Assembly: GCA_937879875.1 (NCBI GenBank)
Contig: CALFMN010000058.1
Span: forward strand, 1-56,465
Direction: 5' to 3'
DNA from: an uncultured Chloroflexota bacterium
GTDB taxonomy: Bacteria; Chloroflexota; Dehalococcoidia; CAUJGQ01
Length of the DNA: 56,465 nucleotides
Of the stretch, positions 47,799-56,420 are shown piece by piece. The first letter of the stretch is position 1. Every line of letters begins with the position of its first letter. The position numbers and the translations under genes were made by a program. The notes under the pieces were generated by a model. It saw only the letters and a list, made by a program, of their open reading frames with translations. It ran no database searches and had not been told where the DNA came from.

Positions 47799-49169
47799 TC
47801 AGAGCGCGGCAAACGCGGTGCGCGCCGCCAGCCGCCCGCGTCCAGCCGCCTCGCTGGGCCGTGTGCCGTCGAAGACGATCTCGCCCCGCGAGAGCGTCAG
47901 CACCGGCCAGCCCGTGACCGAAAAGCCTTCGTACACTTCGAAATCCTGCGCCGAGTACATCTCCTCGGCGCGGATCGTGCGCGTGCGCTCCGGATCCCAT
48001 ACCACCAGATCGGCGTCGGCTCCGGGTGCGATCGTGCCCTTGCGCGGATACAAACCCATCAGCCGCGCCGGATTGGTGGAGATCAGGCTGACGAAGCGTT
48101 CGAGACTGATGCGTCCTTGCACCACGCCGTGGCTGAACAACATCGGCAACAGCGTTTCGAGATTGGACATGCCCGCTGGCACGGTGGCGAAGGTATGCTG
48201 CGGGTCCTGCTTGACCGCCCGGCTCCAGCCGACGTGGTCCGTCGCGACGACGTGAATATCGCCCGCGGCCAGCGCCCGCCAGAGCGCCTCCACGTCCGCA
48301 TCGTCGCGCAGCGGCGGCTGGCCGATGTAGAGGGCGCCGTCCGCCTGCGCGTAGGCCGCTTCGGTGAGATAGAGATAGATCGGCCGCGTCTCGACGTAGG
48401 CACGCTGTCCGGCCCGCCGCGCTGCCCGCGCCGCATCGACCGCGGCCTCACAGGAGACGTGGACGAGATAAGCCGGTACGTTGGCGGTGTTCGCCAGATG
48501 CAGCGCCCGCTGCGTGGCGCTGACCTCGGCCTCACGCGGGCGGCTGGCCGGATAGTTTTCCACGCCGGTCTTGCCCTGCCCGATCAGTTCGTTGGTGCAG
48601 TAGTCGATGATCGTGCGGTCCTCGCAGTGAATCATCGCCAGGCCACCGGCCGCGCCCACCGCCGCCAGCGCCCGCAGATATTCGGGCAGCCGCCGCTCAA
48701 ACGCGGCGATCACGGTGAAGAACTTGAAGCTGGGGAAGCCTTCGGCTGCCAGTTCGGGAATCTCCGCCAGCGCCGCCTCACCTGGGTCGTAGATCACCGG
48801 GTGGAAGCTGAAGTCGATCACGCTCATCTGCCGGCCGGCCTGCAACGCGGCCTCGACCGCCGGCCGCAGCGGCTGACCCCGCTCCTGGTAGGCGAAGTCG
48901 CAGATCGTCGTCACACCGCCCGCCGCCGCCGCGCGCGTGCCGCTATACAGATCATCGGCGCGGCGCTGGCCCGTCATGCCTGCCTGATTCAGATGGACGT
49001 GCGGATCGATGCCGCCGGGCAGGACGTACATATCCGTGGCATCGATCGCGCGGGAGGCGCTCTCCATCTGACCGCCGACCTGGACGATGCGCTCGCCCTC
49101 GATGCCGACATCCGCCCGGGCGCTGCCGGCCGCCGTAACCACCGTGCCGTTGCGAATCACGAGATCCAT
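47799..49169 (-). CDS. D-hydantoinase/dihydropyrimidinase family amidohydrolase
   Basis: A 456-residue cyclic amidohydrolase: MDLVIRNGTVVTAAG, VLPGGIDPHVHLN (metal His57, His59), FPSFKFF (carboxylatable Lys149), MIHCED (His), VHVSCEAAVDA (His), ATDHVGW (Asp) and PARLMGLYPRKGTIAPGADADLVVWD. It should open a hydantoin, dihydropyrimidine or similar ring. No partner carbamoylase is visible; the SDR gene is just upstream on the same strand (26 bases), so the two are probably cotranscribed. Confidence 0.88.
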   Translation of the reverse strand: MDLVIRNGTVVTAAGSARADVGIEGERIVQVGGQMESASRAIDATDMYVLPGGIDPHVHLNQAGMTGQRRADDLYSGTRAAAAGGVTTICDFAYQERGQPLRPAVEAALQAGRQMSVIDFSFHPVIYDPGEAALAEIPELAAEGFPSFKFFTVIAAFERRLPEYLRALAAVGAAGGLAMIHCEDRTIIDYCTNELIGQGKTGVENYPASRPREAEVSATQRALHLANTANVPAYLVHVSCEAAVDAARAARRAGQRAYVETRPIYLYLTEAAYAQADGALYIGQPPLRDDADVEALWRALAAGDIHVVATDHVGWSRAVKQDPQHTFATVPAGMSNLETLLPMLFSHGVVQGRISLERFVSLISTNPARLMGLYPRKGTIAPGADADLVVWDPERTRTIRAEEMYSAQDFEVYEGFSVTGWPVLTLSRGEIVFDGTRPSEAAGRGRLAARTAFAAL

Positions 49170-49195
49170 CGTCTTGTCCCGTCGTGTGCGCTCGC

Positions 49196-49978
49196 CTACC
49201 GCCCGGCCGCGGCCGCTTTGTAGTCCTCGCGCAGCTCGCCGATCGTCACGATCTGGCCGGTGTAGCGGTCGCCGTGCGCCAGTATCCAGAGGACCGCATC
49301 ACCCATGATCTCCGGCTGCTCCCAGTCGGACGTGTCGATGCCCGGGCTGTTGAAGACGTAGCCTTCGGTTACCACCGACAGTTCGAGCATCAGGTCCACG
49401 ACGCTGATGCGATCCGGCTTGAACTCCTCGGCGGCGGTGAGCGAGAGCCGGTCCATCGCCGCTTTTGAGGCAGAGTAGGCGGCGTGGTCGATCCAGGCCC
49501 GCCGCGCCGCGCCGGACGAGATGTTGATGATGTGGCTCGGCGCGGCGGCGCGCAGCAACGGCAGCAAGTGCCGCATCATCATGTACGGCCCGTGCACATT
49601 GACCTCGAAGCAGCGCTGCCAGAGCCGCAGCGGCAACGATTCAACCGCACCGACCGCGCTGATCGCCGCGTTGTTGATCAGCACGTCGCAGCGGCCGAAG
49701 CGCTCGGCCGTGACGCGGGCACAGTCGGCCACGTCGGCTTCCTTCGCCACGTCGCCGGCGACGAGCGCGACCTCTGCGCCCAGCGCGCGGCACTCGTCGG
49801 CCGTGTGCTCGATCGTGCCCGGCAGGCGGCCGGGATGGTCTTCGGTGCTGCGCGCCATCAGGACGAGCTTGGCGCCGCGCTCCGCCAGCATCTTCGCGAT
49901 CACGCGCCCGATGCCACGGCTGGCGCCCGTAACAACTGCGACCTTGCCCTGCAGATCGGCTTCCCGGCTCTCCGCCAT
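49196..49978 (-). CDS. SDR family NAD(P)-dependent oxidoreductase
   Basis: A 260-residue classical short-chain dehydrogenase: GKVAVVTGASRGIGRVIAKM (cofactor loop TGASRGIG, 17-24), DVLINNAAIS (NNAA), HIINISSGAARRAW (catalytic Ser), YSASKAAMDRLS (Tyr-x-x-x-Lys). All catalytic residues are intact. The substrate is unknown. The C-terminus (VLWILAHGDRYTGQIVTIGEL) is typical. It is upstream of, and probably cotranscribed with, the hydantoinase gene. Confidence 0.9.
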   Translation of the reverse strand: MAESREADLQGKVAVVTGASRGIGRVIAKMLAERGAKLVLMARSTEDHPGRLPGTIEHTADECRALGAEVALVAGDVAKEADVADCARVTAERFGRCDVLINNAAISAVGAVESLPLRLWQRCFEVNVHGPYMMMRHLLPLLRAAAPSHIINISSGAARRAWIDHAAYSASKAAMDRLSLTAAEEFKPDRISVVDLMLELSVVTEGYVFNSPGIDTSDWEQPEIMGDAVLWILAHGDRYTGQIVTIGELREDYKAAAAGR

Positions 49979-50099
49979 CGGCTGCCCCTCCCGCGCGGCA
50001 CGGCGTTCGCCGCCGTGCGCCGCCCATTGTGGCGCATTCGCCCGCCGCCGGCCAGCGGCACGCGCAGTTGCACGGCGCTGCTATGGCGGACGCCGCGGA

Positions 50100-50210
50100 G
50101 CACCTAACCCTGACCTCGCAGGCGAGGTCTGTCCCTTCCCGAGGCGGGAAAGGGACTTCTGGAGCGCTCCCAACAACGCTGGACGGCAGCGGGGCCGGAT
50201 CGCTCTCGCT
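50100..50210. repeat. Family A repeat, left half only
   Basis: GCACCTAACCCTGA, a CCTCGCAGGCGAGG hairpin, TCCCTTCCCG/CGGGAAAGGGA and TTCTGGAGCG match the left half of the 214-bp elements; the right half is missing. Confidence 0.7.
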
Positions 50211-50236
50211 GGCCGCCGCGATCGTTGCAACGTCGC

Positions 50237-50245
50237 TGCTATACT
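50237..50245 (+). promoter_or_regulatory. Extended -10 element upstream of the ECF sigma gene
   Basis: TGCTATACT (TGnTATACT) is 53 bases before GTG 50298. No -35 at a proper distance is seen; TTGCAA (50225-50230) is too close. An extended -10 could function alone. Confidence 0.35.
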
Positions 50246-50297
50246 TGCGCTGGCGACGCTGATCCGCGCTGCCGCGGCCGTCGTACTACCAGGTACA

Positions 50298-50876
50298 GTG
50301 CAGACCGTGCAAGCAGATCGCACCGACGAAGACCTGGTGGCGGCGCTCGCGGCCAGGGATGCCAGCGCCCTTGAGGCGCTGTACGAGCGCTACGGCCGGC
50401 TGGCGTTCTCCCTGGCGGTTCGCATCGTCGCGGCGCCGGAAACCGCCGAGGAGATCGTCCAGGAAGCGTTTCTCTCGATCTGGCGAGGAGCCGCCACCTA
50501 CCAGCCGGGCCGTGCGGCCGTGCGTACCTGGCTGCTCAGCATCACCCATCACCGGGCGGTGGACGCCGTCCGGCGGCGGTCGGCCAGGGTGCAGACCGCA
50601 CCCCTGGAGGACCAGGCGCAGTATGTGGGGGTGCAAGACGTGTGGTCGGATGTCAGTGCGTCCCTGGTGCGAGATGAGGTTCGCTCGGCGCTGTCCAGGC
50701 TGCCCGAGGAGCAGCGCCAGAGTATCGAACTCGCCTACTTCGGCGGGCTCACCTACCCGGAGATCGCTGAAAAGCTCGGTCTGCCGCTGGGTACGGTGAA
50801 AAGCCGCCTCCGTCTCGGCCTGCAAAAGCTGCAAGGGCTACTGGAGAATCCAAATCTGCGCGCCGATCCGCGCTGA
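50298..50876 (+). CDS. ECF-family RNA polymerase sigma factor
   Basis: A 192-residue sigma-70-type ECF factor. Region 2: LVAALAARDASALEALYERY, ETAEEIVQEAFLSIWRGA, WLLSITHHRAVDAVRRR. Region 4: LSRLPEEQRQSIELAYFGGL, TYPEIAEKLGLPLGTVKSRL, with an HTH. GTG 50298 or 50307 starts it. The anti-sigma gene follows 26 bases later and is cotranscribed. It should direct a stress regulon released when the anti-sigma is inactivated. Confidence 0.88.
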   Translation: MQTVQADRTDEDLVAALAARDASALEALYERYGRLAFSLAVRIVAAPETAEEIVQEAFLSIWRGAATYQPGRAAVRTWLLSITHHRAVDAVRRRSARVQTAPLEDQAQYVGVQDVWSDVSASLVRDEVRSALSRLPEEQRQSIELAYFGGLTYPEIAEKLGLPLGTVKSRLRLGLQKLQGLLENPNLRADPR

Positions 50877-50902
50877 GCTGTTTCAGTTCGTGTGAAGTTC
50901 GT

Positions 50903-51736
50903 GTGAAGGAAGAAACGAGTACCCGAGGTATGGATTGCAGCGAGGTTGAAGAGCTGTCCGGAGCGATCGCCCTGCGTGCGTTGCCGCCGGGGGAGGCGCT
51001 TCAGGTCGAGGAGCACCTGGCATCCTGTCAGCAGGACCACAGCAGCCTGCTGACACTGGGGCAGGTCGCCTCCTTGCTGCCCTTCGCCGTCGAAGAGATC
51101 GAGCCGCCGGCGCGGCTCAAGCAGAACCTGCTCGCCGCCGCGCTGAGCGATGCCGCCGCGGCCGGTGGCGCTGCGCCGCGGCTGGCCGTCGTGCCCGCTG
51201 CAGACGAGCATCCCGCCGAGACAGACGCTGGCACGGCACCTCGTCCAATGGTCACGCTGCCCGTTCGCGGCCGCCGCCTCTGGCAGCAGCCGGGCGTCTG
51301 GGCCGCGGCCGCGGCGATCCTGGTCGCGATCGGCCTGGGGGCGTGGAACTTCTCGTTGCAGCAGCGCCTGAATAACCGCGACGCGGCCAACGCGCGCCAG
51401 GCGCAGGCGCTGACGACCCTGGCTGCCGCCGCGCGTGTCGTCCCGCTCAGCGGCAGCGGCGGCCTGCAGCTCGCCTTTGCCGCCGCGCCGAACGGCACCG
51501 GCAGCCTCGTGCTCAGCAACGTCCCCGCGGCGCCGGCGGGCAAGGTCTACCAGGCGTGGTTCATCCGCGACGGCAAGCCGGTGAGCGCTGGCGTCTTCAA
51601 TGGCGCCGGCGTCGCGGTGGTGCCGCTGCAGGGCAGCGCTGCGGGCGCCCAGACCGTCGCCGTCACCCTCGAGCCGCTCGGCGGCAGCCTGCTGCCCACC
51701 GGCCAGCCGATCGAAGCCGCAACGCTCGGCTCATAA
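50903..51736 (+). CDS. Membrane-anchored anti-sigma factor (RskA-like)
   Basis: A 277-residue protein. The N-terminal anti-sigma domain has MDCSEVEELSGAIALRALPP, then EEHLASC (zinc-binding-like Cys..His-x3-Cys). A transmembrane segment follows (VWAAAAAILVAIGLGAWNF, ~133-151), then an outer domain with the RskA pattern VYQAWFIRDGKPVSAGVF and VAVTLEPLGGS. This topology (inner sigma-binding, outer sensing) fits regulated proteolysis. GTG 50903 or ATG 50930 could start it. Its stop overlaps the convergent ilvD stop by 6 bases. Confidence 0.82.
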   Translation: MKEETSTRGMDCSEVEELSGAIALRALPPGEALQVEEHLASCQQDHSSLLTLGQVASLLPFAVEEIEPPARLKQNLLAAALSDAAAAGGAAPRLAVVPAADEHPAETDAGTAPRPMVTLPVRGRRLWQQPGVWAAAAAILVAIGLGAWNFSLQQRLNNRDAANARQAQALTTLAAAARVVPLSGSGGLQLAFAAAPNGTGSLVLSNVPAAPAGKVYQAWFIRDGKPVSAGVFNGAGVAVVPLQGSAAGAQTVAVTLEPLGGSLLPTGQPIEAATLGS

Positions 51737-53437
51737 CGGCCGTGTGACCGCTCCCTCAGACGCGGACGAAACCAACGCCGCATACTTGGCGAACACGCCG
51801 CTCGCATAGCGCGGCGCCGGCGGCTTCACCTCGGCGAGGCGACGCTGCACTTCGTCCGCCGACACGTCGAGATCGAGACGGCGCTGCTCGATATCGAACG
51901 TGATCGTATCGCCCTCGCGCACGGCGGCGATCGGGCCGCCGCGCGCCGCTTCGGGCGCGACGTGGCCGGCCATCAGGCCGTGTGTGGCGCCGCTGAAGCG
52001 GCCGTCGGTCAGCAGCGCGACATCTTCGCCCAGGCCGGCGCCGACGATCGCCCCGGTTACGCCCAGCATCTCGCGCATGCCGGGGCCGCCCTTCGGCCCC
52101 TCGTAGCGGATCACGACCACGTCGCCGGCCCCGATCTTGCCGTTGGTCACGGCCGTCATCGCGTCCTCTTCGCGGTCGAAGACGCGCGCCGGGCCGCGAT
52201 GATAGCGCTTCTCGTAGCCGGCAATCTTGACCACGCAGCCCTCGGGCGCGAGGCTGCCCTTCAGAATCACGAGGCCGCCCACCGGGGCGATTGGCTTCTC
52301 CAACGGTTTGATCACGTCCTGGCCTGGCGTTTCGACGGCGGCGCCGGCCTCTTCGGCGAAGGTGCGTCCCGTCGGCGTGAGCGCGTCGCCGTGGGCCTTG
52401 CCCGCCGCCACCAGCCGCTGTGCGACGACCGGCTGGCCGCCGGCTCGATCGAGGTCGGAGGCGACGTACTTTCCGCTCGGCTTGAGGTCGCCCCAGAGCG
52501 GTGTACGGTCGCTGACCGTATCGAACTCGTCGATCGTCAGCGGCACGTTCGCTTCGCGGGCGATGGCGAGCAGGTGCAGCACGGCATTGGTCGAGCCGCC
52601 CGTGGCGGCGACGCCGGCGATCGCGTTCTCGAACGCATCGTGGCTGAGAATGCCGCTCGGCTTGAGGCCGCGTTCCAGCATCTCCATCACGAGCCGGCCG
52701 GCGCGGCGGCCCACGTCGTCCTTGCGCGGATCGACGGCGGGCACGCTGGCGGTGCCCATCGGCGAGAGGCCGAGGAACTCGAGCGCGAGCGCCATCGTGT
52801 TGGCGGTGAACTGACCGCCGCAGGCGCCGGCGCCGGGGCAGGCGTGGTCTTCGAGGTCCTTCAGATCGGCGTCGCTCATCAGGCCGGCGGCGTTGGCGCC
52901 CACGCCCTCGAACACGTCGAGGATCGTCACGTCGTGGCCTTTGAAGCGGCCAGGCATGATCGTGCCGCCGTAGAGCACGAAACCGGGCACGTCGAGCCGC
53001 ACCAGGCCCATCGCCGTGCCAGGCATGGTCTTGTCGCAGGCGGCGAGGCAGATGAGTGCGTCGAACATGTGGCCGCGGCCCATCAGCTCGATCGAGTCGG
53101 CGATCACCTCGCGGCTGACGAGCGAGGCCTTCATGCCCTCGGTGCCCATCGTGATGCCGTCGTTGATCGCGATCGTGTTGAACTCCATCGGCGTGCCGCC
53201 GGCGGCACGCACGCCTTCCTTGACCATCGCCGCGAGGCGGCGCAGGTTATAGTTGCATGGCCCCGTCTCGACCCAGGTGTTGGCGATGCCGACGATGGGC
53301 CGCGCGAGGTCTTCGTCGCTGAAGCCGATCGCCTTGAACATGGCACGCGCCGCGGCGCGGTCGCGGCCCTCCAGCAGCGTGCGGCTCTTGTGCTTCATGT
53401 CGAACGCGCCATTCGAGTGAGAACCGTTGGACGTCAT
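51731..53437 (-). CDS. ilvD: Dihydroxy-acid dehydratase
   Basis: A 568-residue IlvD/Edd-family enzyme that dehydrates dihydroxy acids to 2-keto acids in valine, isoleucine and leucine synthesis. Fe-S ligands Cys61 (GPCNYN), Cys134 (AACDKTMPG) and Cys206 (GAGACGGQFTANTM) are present, with GVAATGGSTNAVLH, GGLVILKGSLAPEGCVVK, TDGRFSGATHG and GHVAPEA. Three cysteines in these positions suggest a [2Fe-2S] type like mycobacterial and plant enzymes. The length matches the family. It is a single gene; no other ilv genes are in the window. Confidence 0.93.
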   Translation of the reverse strand: MTSNGSHSNGAFDMKHKSRTLLEGRDRAAARAMFKAIGFSDEDLARPIVGIANTWVETGPCNYNLRRLAAMVKEGVRAAGGTPMEFNTIAINDGITMGTEGMKASLVSREVIADSIELMGRGHMFDALICLAACDKTMPGTAMGLVRLDVPGFVLYGGTIMPGRFKGHDVTILDVFEGVGANAAGLMSDADLKDLEDHACPGAGACGGQFTANTMALALEFLGLSPMGTASVPAVDPRKDDVGRRAGRLVMEMLERGLKPSGILSHDAFENAIAGVAATGGSTNAVLHLLAIAREANVPLTIDEFDTVSDRTPLWGDLKPSGKYVASDLDRAGGQPVVAQRLVAAGKAHGDALTPTGRTFAEEAGAAVETPGQDVIKPLEKPIAPVGGLVILKGSLAPEGCVVKIAGYEKRYHRGPARVFDREEDAMTAVTNGKIGAGDVVVIRYEGPKGGPGMREMLGVTGAIVGAGLGEDVALLTDGRFSGATHGLMAGHVAPEAARGGPIAAVREGDTITFDIEQRRLDLDVSADEVQRRLAEVKPPAPRYASGVFAKYAALVSSASEGAVTRPL

Positions 53438-53582
53438 TCCCAGCCTCCTGTGGGGCGAATGCTAGCGAATCTGTCGCGGCGGGTAAACGCGAACGCGCCG
53501 CCGGTGGTCGGAAAGCGGCCCGTGCCTGCTTCGCGAGCCGTGAATTGTTGGAGAGTATTGCGAGCGGCGTCGGGCGGACGGA

Positions 53583-53796
53583 GCACCTAACCCTGCTTTG
53601 CCTGACGGCAAAGCTGTCCCTTCCCGACACGGGAAGGGACTTCTGCAGCGCTCCAAACACCGTGCGACGGCGGCAGGGCCGCGGTGTCCTTGCGGGACGC
53701 GCGGAGGGCCGGTCTCCTATCCGCGTGAGGCCCTCGACCCAACCCTTCCCGTGTCGGGAAGGGAGATTTCGCTTCAGCGAAAGCGGGGTTAGGTGC
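53583..53796. repeat. Family A MITE-like element, complete copy
   Basis: A 214-bp element, GCACCTAACCCTGC to GCGGGGTTAGGTGC, with CCCTTCCCG/CGGGAAGGG hairpins near both ends and a TTTCGCTTCAGCGAAA hairpin on the right. Same length and order as 21392-21605. Confidence 0.75.
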
Positions 53797-53843
53797 CCCG
53801 CCTGCCCGACGCCGCTCGCGCTTCCTCGACGCCCAACCCTTCT

Positions 53844-53893
53844 CCCGTGTGCCGTGTGCCATGTGCCATGTGTCATGTGTCGTGTGTCATGAG
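53844..53893. repeat. Heptanucleotide tandem repeat
   Basis: About seven units of period 7 (GCCGTGT, GCCATGT twice, GTCATGT, GTCGTGT, GTCATGA), each varying by one or two bases. Confidence 0.65.
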
Positions 53894-53948
53894 GGGAAGG
53901 GAGAGGGGCTAACATCTGTTCAGTGCTGCCCTAACCCGGCGGCATCGC

Positions 53949-53954
53949 TATAAT
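53949..53954 (+). promoter_or_regulatory. Consensus -10 (TATAAT) of the EF-G paralogue
   Basis: TATAAT at 53949-53954, about 95 bases before the start codon. No good -35 is seen (GCTGCC at the right distance). Confidence 0.4.
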
Positions 53955-54049
53955 CGGGGCCATCGCCTCCGATGTACGGCGCGGCGGCGCGGTCACATTC
54001 GCCAGCATCACGTGAACAGTTGCGAGAGGAAGAGAGGGCCTGGCCTGTT

Positions 54050-56128
54050 ATGAAGGAGTACGACACCCGTTCCATCCGCAATGTCGCCATCGTCGGCCAC
54101 GGTGGGACGGGCAAGACCTCGCTCGCCGAGGCGATGCTGTTCGAGGCGGGCGCGATCAACCGGCTCGGCCGCGTCGAAGACGGCAACACCACCTCAGACT
54201 TCGATCCGGACGAGCTCAAGCGCAAAATGAGCGTCAACACCTCGATCCTGCCCTGCGAATGGAAGGGCATGAAGGTCAACATCCTCGACACGCCAGGCTA
54301 CGCCGACTTCGTCGGCGAGGCGAAGTCCGGCGTACGCGCCGCCGACGCCGTGCTGATCGCCGTCGATGCCTCATCGGGTGTGCAGGTCGGCACCGAATCG
54401 GCCTGGGGCTACGCCGAAGAGTCGGGCAGCCCGCGCGCCTTCGTCGTCAACCGCATCGACCGTGAGAACGCGGACTTCTTCGCCGCGCTTGCGCAGATGC
54501 AGGCGACATTCGGCAACAAGATCGTGGCGCTGCAACTGCCGATCGGCGCCCATGAGAGCTTCGCGGGCGTGATCGACCTCGTCTCGATGAAAGCCTACAT
54601 GGGCGAAAAGGCGACCGAGACGGCCATTCCCGGCGACCTCGAAACGACGGCGGCCGAGCACCGCGAAAAGCTGGTGGAGGCCGTGGCCGAGGCCGACGAC
54701 GAGCTGATCGCCAAGTACCTCGAAGGCGAAGAGCTGTCCGAGGACGAGGTGCGCCGCGCCCTGCGCACGGCGATCATCCAGTGCGTCGCCGCGCCGGTGA
54801 TGGTCGGCTCGGCAGCGCGCAACGTCGGCATCGCCGCGGTGCTGGACGAGATCGTCGCCAACTTCCCCTCGCCGTTTGACGTGCCCTCGCCCAGGGCGCA
54901 CAAGCCGGACGGCGCCGAGGAGGAGCTGAAGGACGACCCGGCCGGCCCGCTCGCCGCGCTCGTGTTCAAGACGACGGCCGACCCGTTCGTCGGCAAGCTG
55001 ACCTACTTCCGCGTTTACTCCGGCACGCTGCACAGCAACGGCGAAATCTGGAACGCCAACCGCACCCACGCCGAGCGCGTGGGCCAGCTCTTTCACGTGC
55101 GCGGCAAGACGCAGGAGCCGGTGGCGCAGATCATCGCCGGCGACATCGCCGCCGTGGCGAAGCTGGCCGAAACGGGCACCAACGATACGTTGTGCAGCAA
55201 GGACCACCCGCTGAGCGTCTCGCCGATCGCGCTGCCGGCGCCCGTGCACCGCATGGCCGTATTTCCGAAGACGAAGTCCGACGCAGATAAAGTCGGCCAC
55301 GCGTTGCAACGGCTGGCGGAGGAAGACCCGACGCTGCACATCGAACGCGACCTCGAGACGCACGAGATGATCGTCGCCGGCCTGGGCGAATCGCACATCG
55401 AGGTCGCGGCGGAGAAGATGCAGCGCAAGTTCAACGTCGGCGTCGATGTGAAGCTGCCGCGCGTGGCTTACCGCGAGACGGTGACGCAGCCCACGCACGC
55501 GCACTACCGGCACAAGAAGCAAACGGGCGGCGCCGGCCAGTTCGGCGAGGTGGACATCGAGATCGAGCCGCTGCCGCGCGGCTCCGGCTTCGAGTTCACC
55601 GAGCGCATCGTCGGCGGCACGGTGCCGCGCGAGTTCTGGAGCCCGACGGAGAAGGGCGTGCGCGAGGCGCTGAGCGGCGGCGTGATCGCCGGCTATCCGG
55701 TGGTGGACGTGCGCGTGACGCTGGTGGACGGCAAGACGCACCCGGTGGACTCGAAGGCCGTGGCGTTCGAGATCGCCGGCTCGCAGGCGGTCAAAGAAGG
55801 CGTGCCGAAGGCGCACCCGATCCTGATCGAGCCGATCATGGACCTGCGCATCACCGTGCCTGAAACCTACACCGGCGACGTGATCAGCGACCTGAACACG
55901 AAGCGGGCGCGCACGCAGGGCATGTCGCCGGCGGAGAAGGGCCACACGCTGATCGAGGCGCAGGCACCGCAGGCCGAACTGCAACGCTACGCCACGGATC
56001 TGCGCTCGATCACGCAGGGCCGCGGCACGTTCACGGCGAGCTTCAGTCACTACGAAGAGGTGCCGCAGCACGTCGCACAAAAGGTGATCGACGAGCACAA
56101 GCGCGAGGCGGAGGGCAAGCCAGCGTAG
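54050..56128 (+). CDS. Elongation factor G paralogue (EF-G2-like)
   Basis: A 692-residue translational GTPase with all EF-G domains: G1 VGHGGTGKTSLAEAML (16-23), G3 DTPGYADF (80-87), G4 NRID (134-137, where most EF-G have NKxD), domain II (PLAALVFKTTADPFVGKLTYFRVYSG), domains III-V (GLGESHIEVAAEKMQRKFNV, KKQTGGAGQFGEV, SDLNTKRARTQGMSP). The G1 loop GHGGTGKT rather than AHIDAGKT places it with the EF-G2/EF-G-like paralogue group, not the canonical fusA. It is probably involved in translocation or ribosome recycling under special conditions. ATG 54050 (MKEYDTRSIRNVAIVGHGG) fits family starts; the open frame from 53972 is less likely. Confidence 0.88.
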   Translation: MKEYDTRSIRNVAIVGHGGTGKTSLAEAMLFEAGAINRLGRVEDGNTTSDFDPDELKRKMSVNTSILPCEWKGMKVNILDTPGYADFVGEAKSGVRAADAVLIAVDASSGVQVGTESAWGYAEESGSPRAFVVNRIDRENADFFAALAQMQATFGNKIVALQLPIGAHESFAGVIDLVSMKAYMGEKATETAIPGDLETTAAEHREKLVEAVAEADDELIAKYLEGEELSEDEVRRALRTAIIQCVAAPVMVGSAARNVGIAAVLDEIVANFPSPFDVPSPRAHKPDGAEEELKDDPAGPLAALVFKTTADPFVGKLTYFRVYSGTLHSNGEIWNANRTHAERVGQLFHVRGKTQEPVAQIIAGDIAAVAKLAETGTNDTLCSKDHPLSVSPIALPAPVHRMAVFPKTKSDADKVGHALQRLAEEDPTLHIERDLETHEMIVAGLGESHIEVAAEKMQRKFNVGVDVKLPRVAYRETVTQPTHAHYRHKKQTGGAGQFGEVDIEIEPLPRGSGFEFTERIVGGTVPREFWSPTEKGVREALSGGVIAGYPVVDVRVTLVDGKTHPVDSKAVAFEIAGSQAVKEGVPKAHPILIEPIMDLRITVPETYTGDVISDLNTKRARTQGMSPAEKGHTLIEAQAPQAELQRYATDLRSITQGRGTFTASFSHYEEVPQHVAQKVIDEHKREAEGKPA

Positions 56129-56138
56129 CGTTCGGCCC

Positions 56139-56185
56139 GGGCCCCATCCCCCGACCCCTTCCCCCAATAATAGGGGAAGGGGAGA
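56139..56185. repeat. Family B C-rich palindrome
   Basis: CCCCTTCCCCCAATAATAGG and its inverse form a hairpin just after the EF-G paralogue stop; it may act as a terminator. Same core as at 12882 and 13017, in the opposite orientation. Confidence 0.6.
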
Positions 56186-56288
56186 TCTCGGCGCGGGATT
56201 GCGGGGCTGAAGGCGCGGCTGGGTCGGCGACCTGCAGGGGCGTACGGCGTGCGCCCTTCGCGGCGCAGCCGCGACCGACAACGCCCGA

Positions 56289-56420
56289 CTAGTTTTACAG
56301 TGACCCTTTCATGGGAACGGCCTCTATTCGTGCTCAAAACGGCCGCCGCCGCAGGCGTGGCGGCCTCTGTCGTGAGCGTGACTCCCGCACCGTAGGCGAT
56401 AATGGTCACTGTAGTACTAG
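56289..56420. repeat. Family C element with 17-bp inverted ends
   Basis: CTAGTTTTACAGTGACC (56289-56305) is the inverse of GGTCACTGTAGTACTAG (56404-56420) at 15 of 17 positions. The 132-bp element has no transposase gene. Its outer end CTGTAGTACTA matches that of the segment at 1266-1406. Nothing is recognised in the last ~45 bases of the window. Confidence 0.6.

Noticed and set aside
50225..50245. TTGCAA/TATACT as a normal sigma-A promoter
   Set aside because: The spacer is only 9 bases; at most an extended -10 is supported.
51962..53590. Long plus-strand frame opposite ilvD
   Set aside because: Mirror of ilvD codon structure, rich in Ala/Arg/His/Val; no domain recognised.
54050..56128. 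Canonical fusA
   Set aside because: The G1 loop GHGGTGKT, absence of rpsL/rpsG/tuf neighbours and NRID point to the EF-G2-type paralogue.
54371..56281. Very long open frame on the minus strand opposite the EF-G paralogue
   Set aside because: A GC-rich codon-position shadow of a clear EF-G gene; its composition (His/Arg/Leu/Asp-rich) matches no fold.
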